Assembly (NCBI RefSeq): GCF_007747215.1
Contig: NZ_CP036273.1
Span: forward strand, 6,184,322 to 6,248,321
DNA: 64,000 nucleotides
DNA from: Urbifossiella limnaea
Lineage (GTDB): Bacteria; Planctomycetota; Planctomycetia; Gemmatales; Gemmataceae
Direction of reading: 5' to 3'
The position numbers and the translations under genes are program-made. Shown piece after piece: positions 32,207 to 41,498 of the stretch (the stretch's first letter is position 1; the number at the start of each line of letters is the position of its first letter). The notes under the pieces are model-generated. The model searched no databases. It saw only the letters and a program-made list of their open reading frames with translations, and had not been told where the DNA came from.

Positions 32207-35200
32207 GTGCCCGACGCCCGCACCCATAGCCTACACCCTCCCGAACCCGACCCCACCTGCGTCATCGCGGGCGGGACCGCGGTCAGCACGCCGCTGCCGC
32301 CGTCGGCCGCCGACGCGGCCCCCGGGTACGTGGTGATCCACGAGATCGCTCGCGGCGGCATGGGGCGCGTCGTCGCCGCCCGCGACCCGAAGCTGAACCG
32401 CGAAGTGGCCATCAAGTTCCTCCTCCCCACGTCCGACCCGACGGCCGCCGACCGGTTCGCCCGCGAGGCGGAGATCACGGCCCGGCTGCCGCACCCGGGC
32501 GTGCCGCCGGTCCACGCCCTGGGCCGCACCCCGGCCGGGCAGCCGTTCCTGGTGATGAAGCTGGTCCGCGGCCGCACCCTGGCCGCGCTACTCGGCGACC
32601 GGCCTGACCCGCGGCACGCACTGGGGCGGTTCGTCGGCGTGTTCGAGCAACTGTGCCAGGCCGTCGGGTACGCCCACAGCCAGGGGATCATCCACCGCGA
32701 CCTGAAGCCGGCGAACGTCATGGTCGGGGCGTTCGGCGAGGTGCAGGTCATGGACTGGGGGCTCGCGGCGGACGGTGCGGAGTGCGGCGTGCGGCGCGCG
32801 GCGGCCAGGCCCGAGTCGCGGCCGGCGCCTCCGGACTCCGCGCCCACCTCAACGCACTCCGCACTCACGCTGGCCGGGACGGTCCTCGGCACGCCCGGGT
32901 ACATGGCGCCGGAGCAGGCCCGCGGCGAGGCCATCGACGCGCGGGCCGACGTGTTCGCGCTCGGCGGCGTGCTGGCGCTCGTCCTCACCGGCCGGCAACC
33001 GGTCCCCGACGACTGGACGGCGGGCAGCGCGGCCGAGGACGGCATCGAGGCGGCGGCGGCGCTGCGCGCGGACCTGCCGCACGCCGGCGCCGACCCCGAG
33101 TTAACGCGGCTCGCCTACGCCTGCCTGAGCCCGTACCCGGACGACCGCCCGGCCGACGGGAAGGCCGTGGCCGAGGCCGTCGCCGCGTACCGGGCCCGCG
33201 CCGAGGACCGCGCCCGCCGGGCCGAGTCGGACCGCGCCGCGGCGGAGGCGCGCGTCGCCGCCGAGGCCCGCGCGTCCGCGGCCCGCGCCGCCGCCGACGG
33301 CCGCACGCGCCGCGCCCACGCCGGGCTGTGGGCGGCGTTCGTCGTGATGGGCGCGGCCGCCGGCCTGGCCGGGTGGTGGCACGACCGGGTGGAGCGCGAG
33401 CGCCAGCAGGAGGCCGGTCACGCCGCGGCGGCGCAGGCCCGGCTGCAGCTGGAGCGCGACCTGGCCCACGAGCGGGCCGACGGCGAGTCGAGCTCGACCC
33501 GCGCCAACGCCGCCCAGCACCTGGCGCTGGCCGCCGACCTCCGCGACCGCTTCCGGTTCGACGACGCCGACCGGGCCGTGGCGCTGGCCGCCGCGCTGGC
33601 GGCGCGCGTCGAGGCGGACGACCTGGTGCGCCGCGCGGCCGAGGCGAAGGCGCAGCTGGACACCGTGCGGGCGCTCGACGCGGCCCGGACCAGGCAGCTG
33701 GTGTGGGTGCAGCAGCAGGGGAGCCTCGGCCGGTACGCCGACGCCTCGGGCGACTTCCGCGCCGCGTTCGCCGCCGCCGGCCTCGACTTCGCCGCCGAGG
33801 AAATCGACGCCCTGGTCGGCAAGGTGACGGCGTCGCCGATCAGGACGCAACTGGTGGCCGCGCTCGACGACTGGACGGCGGCCGAGGACGACCGGCGGCT
33901 GGCGGCGCGGGCGCTGGAGGTGACCCGGCTGGCCGACCCCGGCCCGTGGACCGACCGGCTCCGCGACCCGGAGGTGCGGGCCGACCCCGGTCGGCTCGCG
34001 GACCTCGCCGCGGCGGCCGAGCCGGCCGAGCTCACGTCCGCCGCGCTGGTGGCGCTGGCCCGCGTGATGATGGCCGCGCGGCTGGACCCGGCGCCGGTGC
34101 TGCTGCGGGCACACGCCGCCCACCCGGCCGACTACCGCATCGCCTTCCACCTCGGCGACCTGTCCGTCCACCGCGACGCGGCCCGCGCCGCCGGGTTCTA
34201 CCGCACCGCCCGCGCCATGCGGCCGGACAACTTCGCCGCCAACGTCAACCTCGGGGTGGCGCTGATGAAGGCCGGCGACCCGGCCGGGGCGCGCGACGCC
34301 TACCTGCTCGCCGCCCGGATCGACCCCGACAGCCCGCTGGCGGCGTACAACCTCGGCCGCGCCCTCGCCGCCACCGGCGACCTGCTCGGCGCCGCCGCGT
34401 CGCTGCTGAAGGCGACCCGCGGCTTCCCCGGGTACGTGGACGCGCAACTGGAACTGGCCCGGGTGCTGGACGAGGCCGGCGACCTGCCGGCGGCGGTCGA
34501 GGCGGCGTGGGCCGCGACGCGGGCCGACCCCGCCGACAAGCGGGTGTGGGACCGGCTGGCCGTGCTGGCGGCCCGGACGGACCGGCCGCACCAGCACATC
34601 GACGGCCTGCGGGAGGTCGTCGGGAAGTCGCAGGACCAGGCCGTCTTCCACACGCACCTGGGCGGGGCGCTGGTGGACGCCGGCCGGCCGGACGAGGGGA
34701 TCGCGGCGCTGCGGCGGGCGGTCGAACTGGCCCCGGGGCACTCGCCGGCGTACCAGTTCCTGGGCGTGGCCTATTCCCACAAGGGCGACACGGCCGAGGC
34801 CATAAGCTGGCACCGCAAGGCGGTCGACATCGACCCGACCAGCTCGTGGGCGCAGACCCGGCTCGGCGGCGCGCTGGTGAACGCCGGCCGCGAGGACGAC
34901 GGCATCGCCGCCCTCGACGCCGCCGCCCGGCTCGACCCGACGAACGCCACCGCGTTCGAGTTCCTGGGCGTCGCCCGCAACCGGAAGCGCGAGTACACCG
35001 CGGCCGCGGTCGCGTTCCGCCGGGCGGCCGAGCTGGAGCCGACGATCCCGCGGGTACACTACCAGTTCGGCACGGCGCTGCTGAACGCCGGCGACGCGGC
35101 CGGGGCGGTGGAGCCGCTCCGCGAGGCGACGCGCCGCGAACCGGGCGTGCCGCAGCCGTGGACGAACCTGGGCAGCGCCCTGATGCGGGTCGGCCGCACG

Positions 35201-35302
35201 GCCGACGCCGCGGCGGCCTTCCGCGAGGCGCTGCGGGTGCGGCCCGGCTTCCCGCCGGCGGCCGCCGGCCTCGCCGAGGTGGAGCGGCTGACGGCGGAGT
35301 GA
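32207..35302 (+). CDS. Ser/Thr protein kinase with TPR repeats
   Basis: A 1031-residue protein starting at GTG 32207, with GCGGAGG upstream. The Hanks-type kinase (about 40-330) has K70 in VAIKF, HRD at 163-165 and D183 in DWG, a common planctomycete replacement of DFG. The activation segment carries a 35-residue insert bounded by a 12-bp inverted repeat (see repeat at 32775). An alanine/arginine-rich coiled coil leads to one membrane helix (about 371-390). The extracytoplasmic part ends with about ten tetratricopeptide repeats (about 630-1031), for example FHLGDLSVHRDAARAAGFYR. It probably senses protein partners outside and signals inside. Confidence 0.92.
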   Translation: MPDARTHSLHPPEPDPTCVIAGGTAVSTPLPPSAADAAPGYVVIHEIARGGMGRVVAARDPKLNREVAIKFLLPTSDPTAADRFAREAEITARLPHPGVPPVHALGRTPAGQPFLVMKLVRGRTLAALLGDRPDPRHALGRFVGVFEQLCQAVGYAHSQGIIHRDLKPANVMVGAFGEVQVMDWGLAADGAECGVRRAAARPESRPAPPDSAPTSTHSALTLAGTVLGTPGYMAPEQARGEAIDARADVFALGGVLALVLTGRQPVPDDWTAGSAAEDGIEAAAALRADLPHAGADPELTRLAYACLSPYPDDRPADGKAVAEAVAAYRARAEDRARRAESDRAAAEARVAAEARASAARAAADGRTRRAHAGLWAAFVVMGAAAGLAGWWHDRVERERQQEAGHAAAAQARLQLERDLAHERADGESSSTRANAAQHLALAADLRDRFRFDDADRAVALAAALAARVEADDLVRRAAEAKAQLDTVRALDAARTRQLVWVQQQGSLGRYADASGDFRAAFAAAGLDFAAEEIDALVGKVTASPIRTQLVAALDDWTAAEDDRRLAARALEVTRLADPGPWTDRLRDPEVRADPGRLADLAAAAEPAELTSAALVALARVMMAARLDPAPVLLRAHAAHPADYRIAFHLGDLSVHRDAARAAGFYRTARAMRPDNFAANVNLGVALMKAGDPAGARDAYLLAARIDPDSPLAAYNLGRALAATGDLLGAAASLLKATRGFPGYVDAQLELARVLDEAGDLPAAVEAAWAATRADPADKRVWDRLAVLAARTDRPHQHIDGLREVVGKSQDQAVFHTHLGGALVDAGRPDEGIAALRRAVELAPGHSPAYQFLGVAYSHKGDTAEAISWHRKAVDIDPTSSWAQTRLGGALVNAGREDDGIAALDAAARLDPTNATAFEFLGVARNRKREYTAAAVAFRRAAELEPTIPRVHYQFGTALLNAGDAAGAVEPLREATRREPGVPQPWTNLGSALMRVGRTADAAAAFREALRVRPGFPPAAAGLAEVERLTAE
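32775..32864. repeat. 12-bp inverted repeat inside kinase activation segment
   Basis: GTGCGGAGTGCG at 32775-32786 and its exact reverse complement at 32853-32864 bound a 90-bp block inside the kinase gene. The block is in frame and encodes a basic, proline/serine-rich peptide between the DWG and APE motifs. The CGGAGTGCGG-type core resembles repeat-derived peptides I recall from other Gemmata proteins. Confidence 0.5.
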
Positions 35303-35375
35303 CGGCGGTTCGTGCTGGCGGGCGCCCGTCCGCGGTCGTACAGTGGCGGGGAACCCCTCCCGGAGGCCTCCCCCC

Positions 35376-36659
35376 ATGCGCCACCTCCTCCCCGCGCTCG
35401 CGGTCGCCCTCGGCGCCGCCGTCGGCGTCGGCGGCCCGCTCGCCCTCGGCCAGGACAAGACGCCCGCCGCCGCGGGCGCCAAGATCAGCTGGAAGAAGAC
35501 CGTTCTCGACACCAAGTTCCGCTCCGAGGGCGTGGCCGTCGCCGACGTCAACAAGGACGGCAAGGTCGACGTGCTCAACGGCGAGTACTGGTACGAGGCG
35601 CCGAACTGGACGCCGCACGAGCTCCAGCCGTTCAAGGACCACGGCGACGGCCTGCGGAACTACAGCCGCGTCTTCGCCTGCTGGGCCGAGGACGTCAACA
35701 AGGACACCTTCCCCGACCTCATCGTCATCGACTTCCCCGGCGCCCCCTGCTACTGGATGGAGAACCCGAAGGGGAAGGCCGGCCACTGGGCGAAGCACAC
35801 CATCTGGCACTCGGCGTGTAACGAGACGCCGCTGTACACCGACCTGCTCGGCACCGGCAAGCGCGTCCTCGTGATGGGCTCCCAGCCGCCGGGCAAGGGG
35901 AACGAGGGCCAGATGGCCTACTTCACCCCGGACGAGAAGGACCCCGCCGCGAAGTGGGTGATGCACCCGATCAGCCCGCCGAGCACGCCGGCGGAGGTGA
36001 AGGACGGCAAGGCCGTCCCCGGCACCGGCAAGGAGATCCCCGGCACGCAGCGGTTCAGCCACGGGCTCGGCGTCGGCGACGTGAACGGCGACAAGCGGAA
36101 GGACGTGATCTGCACCGCCGGGTGGTGGGAGCAGCCGGAGAAGGCCGACGGCAAGACGCCGTGGGTGTTCCACCCGGCGGCCCTCGGGAACGCCGCCGCC
36201 GACATGTACGTCTGGGACATGGACGGCGACGGCAAGGCCGACGTGCTCAGCAGCTCGGCGCACCAGTTCGGCATCTGGTGGCACAAGCAGCGGCCGGCGG
36301 CGTCGCCCGGCGCTCACCCGGCGTTCCAGACGATGGTGCTCTTCCCGCGGCTCGTCAGCGAGACGCACGCGGCGCACTTCGTGGACATCGACGGCGACGG
36401 CCTCCCCGACTTCGTGACCGGCAAGCGGTGGTGGAGCCACGGCATGGCCGAGCCGGGGTCGGACGGGCCGGCGGCCATCTACTGGCTGAAGAACGCCCGC
36501 GGCCCGGACGGCATGACCACGTTCACCCCGATGACGATCGACGAGGACAGCGGCATCGGCACCCAGTTCGAGGTCGCCGACATCAACGGCGACGGGCTGC
36601 TGGACATCATCTCGTCGAACAAGAAGGGCGTGCGCGTCATCGTGCAGGTGCGGCGGTAG
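35376..36659 (+). CDS. exported FG-GAP/VCBS repeat protein
   Basis: A 427-residue exported protein with signal peptide MRHLLPALAVALGAAVGVGG. At least five calcium-binding-like blades are visible: VADVNKDGKVDVLNG, VGDVNGDKRKDVI, VWDMDGDGKADVL, FVDIDGDGLPDFVTG and VADINGDGLLDIIS. Each has the D-x-D/N-x-D-G loop of integrin alpha-type FG-GAP repeats, so a beta-propeller is expected. Such proteins are abundant in planctomycetes and are probably adhesive or enzymatic scaffolds. It is followed by two stacked hairpins and a hydrolase gene. The ATG at 35376 is chosen for the signal peptide. Confidence 0.9.
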   Translation: MRHLLPALAVALGAAVGVGGPLALGQDKTPAAAGAKISWKKTVLDTKFRSEGVAVADVNKDGKVDVLNGEYWYEAPNWTPHELQPFKDHGDGLRNYSRVFACWAEDVNKDTFPDLIVIDFPGAPCYWMENPKGKAGHWAKHTIWHSACNETPLYTDLLGTGKRVLVMGSQPPGKGNEGQMAYFTPDEKDPAAKWVMHPISPPSTPAEVKDGKAVPGTGKEIPGTQRFSHGLGVGDVNGDKRKDVICTAGWWEQPEKADGKTPWVFHPAALGNAAADMYVWDMDGDGKADVLSSSAHQFGIWWHKQRPAASPGAHPAFQTMVLFPRLVSETHAAHFVDIDGDGLPDFVTGKRWWSHGMAEPGSDGPAAIYWLKNARGPDGMTTFTPMTIDEDSGIGTQFEVADINGDGLLDIISSNKKGVRVIVQVRR

Positions 36660-36663
36660 CTGC

Positions 36664-36741
36664 CCCGGCGAGCCGGGGGCGTCAGCCCCCGGCTTCTCGT
36701 GGCGCGTGGTTCAAGCATCCGGGGGCAGTCGCCCCCGGCTC
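36664..36741. repeat. double hairpin, family C copy
   Basis: AGCCGGGGGC (36671-36680) pairs with GCCCCCGGCT (36685-36694) around GTCA. A second copy, CCGGGGGC then GCCCCCGG (36719-36738), follows. The two also pair with each other over 11 bases. It lies between the FG-GAP and hydrolase genes and may act as a terminator. Confidence 0.75.
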
Positions 36742-36760
36742 ACCATTTGGGGAGTCGCCC

Positions 36761-38089
36761 GTGCCCCGCATCGCCCCCGACGAAGGCCGCACCGGGTACG
36801 ACCTCATCGGCTTCGACGCCGGCGGGGACGAGCGCCGCGACGACCCCAGCGGCGTCATGTCCGACCTCACCCTCCGCACCCTGGCCGACGACGCCACCGG
36901 CATCACCGACGTGTTCGTCGTCAGCCACGGGTGGATGGGCGACCTGCCCGCCTCGAAGGCGCAGTACGACGCCTGGCTGACCGCGATGGGCAGCTGCGGC
37001 GCCGACCTGGCCCGCGCCGCGCAGCAGCGGCCCGGCTTCAAGCCGCACGTCGTCGGCATCCACTGGCCGAGCCTGCCGTGGGGCGACGAGTCGTTCGGCG
37101 GCGGCGGGTCGTTCGCCGTCCCGGTGGACGGCCCCGCCGACCCCGTGGCGGCGCTCGTGGACGACTACGCCAGCCGCATCGTGGACACGCCGAAGGCCCG
37201 CGAGGCGCTGCAGCGCATCGTCTCGGCCGCAGTCGAGGACGTGGACCCGGACCAGCTCTCGCCCGAGGTGGTGCAGGCGTACCGCGAGCTGAACTGGGAG
37301 GCCGACCTGGGCGCCGCCGGCGCCACGCCCGCGGCCGACCGCAGCGGCTTCGACCCGCAGGGCATCTACGAGTCGCTGAAGGAGGACGCGCCGAGTTTCG
37401 GCCTGTTCGGCGGCGGCGGCGTGCTCGGCGTGCTGCGGACGCTGTCGTTCTGGCGGATGAAGGACCGCGCCCGCGCGTTCGGCGAGGCGGCCGGGTCGAA
37501 GCTGCTGGCGAAGATGATGCAGGCGGCGCCGCGGCACCTGCGCTTCCACCTCGTCGGCCACAGCTTCGGGTGCATCGTGATGGCGGCGACGCTCGGCGGG
37601 CCGCGCGGCCGCGGCCGGGTGGCGCAGCCGGTGGAGTCGCTGTCGCTGCTGCAAGGGGCGCTGTCGCTGTGGTCGTTCTGCGACGACATCCCCGGCGTGC
37701 CCGGCCAGCGCGGCTACTTCCGCCAGGTGATCGCCGACGGCCGGGTGCGCGGGCCGATCGTCTCGACCCAGTCGGCGTTCGACACGGCGACCGGGAAGTG
37801 GTACCCGCTGGGCGCCGGGGTGGCGCGGCAGGTGGCGTTCGCGGCGCCGGGCGAGCTGCCGAAGTACGGCGCGATCGGCACCCACGGCGTCCGCGGCCCC
37901 GGGGTGACGGCGACCGACCTGTCGCTCGTGAAGCCCGACCGCGACTACGCCTTCGCCCCGGGCGGCGTGTACAACCTGGAGGGCAGCGAGGTCATCTGCA
38001 ACGGCTCCGGCGTGTCCGGTGCGCACAGCGACATCTGCCACCCCGAGGTGGCGCACGCGGTGTGGCAGGCGGCGCTGACGACCGTGTGA
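36761..38089 (+). CDS. alpha/beta hydrolase fold protein
   Basis: A 442-residue protein with an alpha/beta hydrolase signature. The nucleophile elbow is GHSFG in HLVGHSFGCIVMAA, and the oxyanion strand is VFVVSHGWMGD near residue 45. No signal peptide is seen, so it is likely cytoplasmic. It is longer than simple esterases, with an inserted region containing FGGGGVLGVLRTLSF. The start is GTG at 36761 with GGAG 7 bases upstream; the longer frame would cross the repeats. The substrate is unknown, and the catalytic acid and histidine are not securely placed. Confidence 0.75.
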   Translation: MPRIAPDEGRTGYDLIGFDAGGDERRDDPSGVMSDLTLRTLADDATGITDVFVVSHGWMGDLPASKAQYDAWLTAMGSCGADLARAAQQRPGFKPHVVGIHWPSLPWGDESFGGGGSFAVPVDGPADPVAALVDDYASRIVDTPKAREALQRIVSAAVEDVDPDQLSPEVVQAYRELNWEADLGAAGATPAADRSGFDPQGIYESLKEDAPSFGLFGGGGVLGVLRTLSFWRMKDRARAFGEAAGSKLLAKMMQAAPRHLRFHLVGHSFGCIVMAATLGGPRGRGRVAQPVESLSLLQGALSLWSFCDDIPGVPGQRGYFRQVIADGRVRGPIVSTQSAFDTATGKWYPLGAGVARQVAFAAPGELPKYGAIGTHGVRGPGVTATDLSLVKPDRDYAFAPGGVYNLEGSEVICNGSGVSGAHSDICHPEVAHAVWQAALTTV

Positions 38090-38309
38090 ACGACCCGCGC
38101 TGCCGGCGCTTCACTCGCGCCCGCAGCTGAGGCACGCCCCTGGTATTCGCAATTCGCCGCGTGAACCTGCGCAAACTCTGCCGGTGATTCCGGCCCCCGC
38201 TCGCGCCCGGTGCCGTCCGCACAGCCCGTCTCGCGTGGTTGCCCACGTCTGCCGCCGATAACCCCTTCAGCCCGACCAACCCACCCCGGCGGCGCCCCAG
38301 GAACATCCC

Positions 38310-40010
38310 ATGCGCCACGTCCTCCCACGCCTTCGCGCCGCCGTCGCCGGCGTCGCCCTCGCCGCCGGCCCCGCCGCGGCGCAACCGCCCGCCGAACTGC
38401 CGCCGGTGGTCACGCTCCCCGAGGTGCCGCAGGTCTGCGAGGAGGAAGCCGCCCCGAAAGGCGCCCCACCGGCTGCGGGTACGGCCACGCTCGCGGCGCC
38501 CGCCCCGGCCCCGGCGCCGGCCGGCCCGAAGTGGGTGACGCCGGCGCCGCGGTCGGGCTCGTTCATCGTCCCGCCGGTCGGCTGCGGCTACTACTCGGCC
38601 CTCGACCAGCTCCGCGGCGAGACCCGCCAGGCGCCGCCGAAGTACCCGTACCCGCGGTTCGGGCTCATGCAGCAGCCCAACTTCGACATCAACTGGTCGT
38701 ACCTGAAGAACCCCCAGAACGCCGAGCACGACTACGCCGACCCGCTGAAGTGGATGCACGTTTGCGACGGCGTCACGCTCACCCTCGGCGGCGACGTGCG
38801 GTACCGGCTGATGCAGGAGGTGAACAGCAACAACCGCCTCGCCGGCCAGGTGGACAACTACGACCTGTACCGCAACCGCACCTACGCCGACCTGTGGGTG
38901 GACGACTGGCTGCGCGTCTACGGCGAGTTCCTGTACGCCGACTACACCCGCCGCAGCTTCACCCCGCTGGCGACGGACGCGGACCGCGGCGACATCCTCA
39001 ACCTGTTCGTGGACGCGCGGGTGGCCCAGTTCGGCGAGAAGGACAACCCGGTGTACGTCCGCGCCGGGCGGCAGGAGCTCATCTACGGCTCGCAGCGGCT
39101 CGTCAGCCCGCTGGAGTGGGTGAACACCCGGCGCACCTTCCAGGGCGTCAAGGCGTTCACCCGCACCGACAAGTGGGACTTCGACCTGTTCGTGGTGCAG
39201 CCGGTGGTGCCGAACGCCGGCCGGTTCGACTCGGTGGACAACAACCAGGTGTTCAGCGGGGCGTTCTTCACGTACCGCCCGGCCGCGGGCATCAACCTCG
39301 ACCTGTACTACCTGAACCTCGACAACACGAACCCGACCGCCCGCGGCCAGTACGGCGCCGTCGGCGGGCAGAACGTGAACACGATGGGCACGCGGTTGGT
39401 GGGGGCGAAGAACAACTGGTTGTGGGACGCCGAGGGGGCGTTCCAGTTCGGCAGCTACGCGAACCAGGCGATCATCGCCCGGTCGGCGTCGGTGAGCGGC
39501 GGGTACCACTTCAAGGACGCGCTGTGGGAGCCGCAGGTGTGGGTCGGCTACGACTACGCCAGCGGCGACCCGGACCCGCAGGCAAGTGGCACCCGGCGGA
39601 CGTTCAACCAGCTGTTCCCGTTCGGCCACTACTACTTCGGCTTCACCGACGTGGTGGGCCGGCAGAACATCAACGACGTGTTCGCGCAGGCCGTGCTGTA
39701 CCCGGAGAAGTGGCTGACGTGCATCGCCCAGTTCCACGTCCTGCGGCTCGACTCGGACCGCGACGCCCTGTACGCGGCGAACGGCACGGTGCTGCGGCAG
39801 GACCGCACCGGCCGGGCCGGCAACGACGTGGGGAACGCGATCGACCTGCGGGTGAACGCCCACCTGACGCATCACTCGGACGTGCTGGTGGGGTACTCGC
39901 GCCTGTTCGCCGGCGACTTCATCCGCAACACGGCCGGCACCGGCGCCGCGGGCGCGGCGAGGAGCGCGGACCCGGAGTTGTTCTACTTGCAGTACAGCTA
40001 CAAGTGGTGA
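38310..40010 (+). CDS. alginate-export-type outer-membrane beta-barrel protein
   Basis: A 566-residue exported protein. After a signal peptide (LRAAVAGVALAAGPAAA) and a proline/alanine-rich stretch, the sequence becomes a series of amphipathic strands typical of a large barrel, for example VTLTLGGDVRYRLMQEV, DLWVDDWLRVYGEFLYADY and VYVRAGRQELIYGSQRLV. The last residues LFYLQYSYKW end in an aromatic, as in barrel proteins inserted by BamA. This matches the alginate export (AlgE-like) family, widespread in planctomycetes where no alginate is made. The transported compound is unknown. It is followed by a family A palindrome. Confidence 0.85.
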   Translation: MRHVLPRLRAAVAGVALAAGPAAAQPPAELPPVVTLPEVPQVCEEEAAPKGAPPAAGTATLAAPAPAPAPAGPKWVTPAPRSGSFIVPPVGCGYYSALDQLRGETRQAPPKYPYPRFGLMQQPNFDINWSYLKNPQNAEHDYADPLKWMHVCDGVTLTLGGDVRYRLMQEVNSNNRLAGQVDNYDLYRNRTYADLWVDDWLRVYGEFLYADYTRRSFTPLATDADRGDILNLFVDARVAQFGEKDNPVYVRAGRQELIYGSQRLVSPLEWVNTRRTFQGVKAFTRTDKWDFDLFVVQPVVPNAGRFDSVDNNQVFSGAFFTYRPAAGINLDLYYLNLDNTNPTARGQYGAVGGQNVNTMGTRLVGAKNNWLWDAEGAFQFGSYANQAIIARSASVSGGYHFKDALWEPQVWVGYDYASGDPDPQASGTRRTFNQLFPFGHYYFGFTDVVGRQNINDVFAQAVLYPEKWLTCIAQFHVLRLDSDRDALYAANGTVLRQDRTGRAGNDVGNAIDLRVNAHLTHHSDVLVGYSRLFAGDFIRNTAGTGAAGAARSADPELFYLQYSYKW

Positions 40011-40017
40011 GGGTTCC

Positions 40018-40059
40018 GCCGCTTGCGGCGGTGCGCCGCGGCGCACCACCGCAAGCGGC
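40018..40059. repeat. palindromic repeat, family A copy 4
   Basis: Arms 40018-40036 and 40041-40059 pair with one mismatch around CGCG. The core is GCCGCTTGCGGCGGTGCGC. It lies between the convergent barrel and trpA genes. Confidence 0.85.
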
Positions 40060-40060
40060 A

Positions 40061-40864
40061 TCAGCGGAGCGCCCCGCTCAGCTCGCGGACCAGCGCCCGC
40101 ACGTCGGCCAGCGCCTTCGCCCGGTCGCCGGCGGCCGCCTCCAGCTTCTTCACCAGCGCGCTGCCGACGATCACCCCGTCGGCCACGTCCTTCAGCTCGC
40201 GGACGTGCTCCGGCCGGCTCACCCCGAACCCGACGCACAGCGGCAGGTCGGTCATCGTCCGCAGCCGGGCGAGCATGTCGCCGATCTGCACCGGCAGCCG
40301 GTCGCGCGCCCCGGTGATGCCGACCACGCTCACCACGTACACGAACCCGCCGCACGCCTTCACCACCTTCTCGGCCCGCGCCGGCGAGGTGGTCGGCGTC
40401 ACCAGCAGGATCAGCTTGAAGTCGCGGTCGGCGGCGCGCTTCGACAGTTCCTCGGCCTCCTCGACGGGCAGGTCCGGCACGACGGCGCCGCTGAGGCCGG
40501 CCGCGAGGGCGGCGGTCATGAAGGCGTCCGGGCCGCGCTTGTAGACGAGCGAGTACGACGCCATCGCCACCATCGGCATCGTCCAGCCGGGCCGGGCGGC
40601 GACGGCGGCGGTGGCGGCGAACACGTCGGCGAGCTTCAGGCCGGGGGTGAGGGCGCGGGTGTACGACGCCTGGATGACCGGCCCGTCGGCGATGGGGTCG
40701 GAGAACGGGATGCCGATTTCGGCGAGGTCGGCGCCGCTCTCGGCCACGGCCGGCAGCAGGTCGCGGGTGAAGGCGAGGTCGGGGTCGCCGGCGGTGACGA
40801 ACGGCATGAACGCCCGCCGGTTCTCGGCCCGGAGGCGGCGGAAGAGCGCATCGATCGGATTCAT
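40061..40864 (-). CDS. trpA: tryptophan synthase alpha subunit
   Basis: A 267-residue TIM-barrel enzyme that splits indole-3-glycerol phosphate to indole, passed to TrpB. The catalytic acids lie in the conserved stretch GADLAEIGIPFSDPIADGP (glutamate and aspartate). The C-terminal phosphate site CVGFGVSRPEHV and DGVIVGSALV are present. TrpB is not adjacent; on this strand the next gene upstream is a DMT permease on the far side of 50 bases. Detached trpA genes are not rare in planctomycetes. Start ATG at 40862-40864. Confidence 0.96.
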   Translation of the reverse strand: MNPIDALFRRLRAENRRAFMPFVTAGDPDLAFTRDLLPAVAESGADLAEIGIPFSDPIADGPVIQASYTRALTPGLKLADVFAATAAVAARPGWTMPMVAMASYSLVYKRGPDAFMTAALAAGLSGAVVPDLPVEEAEELSKRAADRDFKLILLVTPTTSPARAEKVVKACGGFVYVVSVVGITGARDRLPVQIGDMLARLRTMTDLPLCVGFGVSRPEHVRELKDVADGVIVGSALVKKLEAAAGDRAKALADVRALVRELSGALR

Positions 40865-40913
40865 GGGGGTGGTTTTATCGGTTCCCGCCGGTTGCGGCGT
40901 TGCGCCGGGCGGG

Positions 40914-41363
40914 TCACAGGTACTTCATGCACACCACGCCCGCCACCACGAGCAGCGCCCCGAGCACCCGACCGGGCGTGAGCACCTGTTCCGGCAGCCC
41001 CAGCAGGGCGAAGTGGTCCAGCAGCAGCGAGCACAGCAGTTGCCCCGCCACCACCGACGCGATGAACAGCGCCGCGCCCAGTTCCGACACCAGCGTGGCG
41101 CCAGCCAGTACGATCAGGGCCCCGAGCGGGCCGCCGATCCAGTTCCACCACGGCGCCTGCCGGAGCGCCTCGGCCGACGGCGCCGTCGGGCGGAGCAGCA
41201 GCATCGCGGCGGCGGCCGTGAGGATGGTGCCGCAGATCGAGAAGAACGCGGCGAACAACGGGCTGTCGATGTTCCGGCTGAAGTTGCCGTTGGCCGACGC
41301 CTGGAGGGCGATGCACGCCCCGGCCCCGGCGGCCAGCAGCACGAACACGGCGGCGTGACTCAT
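40914..41363 (-). CDS. DMT family small permease (DUF606/YdcZ)
   Basis: A 149-residue membrane protein with about five hydrophobic helices, beginning AAVFVLLAAGAGACIALQA and ending GRVLGALLVVAGVVCMKYL. It matches the small DUF606/YdcZ branch of the drug/metabolite transporter superfamily, which works as a half-size transporter needing a partner copy. The substrate is unknown. It is divergent from the cytochrome gene that follows and upstream of trpA in the same direction. Confidence 0.88.
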   Translation of the reverse strand: MSHAAVFVLLAAGAGACIALQASANGNFSRNIDSPLFAAFFSICGTILTAAAAMLLLRPTAPSAEALRQAPWWNWIGGPLGALIVLAGATLVSELGAALFIASVVAGQLLCSLLLDHFALLGLPEQVLTPGRVLGALLVVAGVVCMKYL

Positions 41364-41498
41364 GGGGGGATTGTAAGGGCCGGCCGCATTCGTGGCGGGC
41401 GATGTGAAGCCGGCGTGAGAATCGGTCGCCGGTGAAACCCGCCCGCCGTTTTGGAGTTAAATAAGGCAATCGAGCCCTGCCCACCGCCGGGGGAAGCC

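Noticed and set aside
33101-35635. 844-codon open frame on the minus strand opposite the TPR kinase gene
   Set aside because: Opposite TPR repeats and a kinase tail; no signal, no domain, composition of a shadow frame.
38210-40981. 923-codon plus-strand frame over the barrel gene and trpA
   Set aside because: It runs through the stop of the barrel gene, a palindrome and antisense trpA; only the 38310-40010 frame has a signal peptide and barrel strands.
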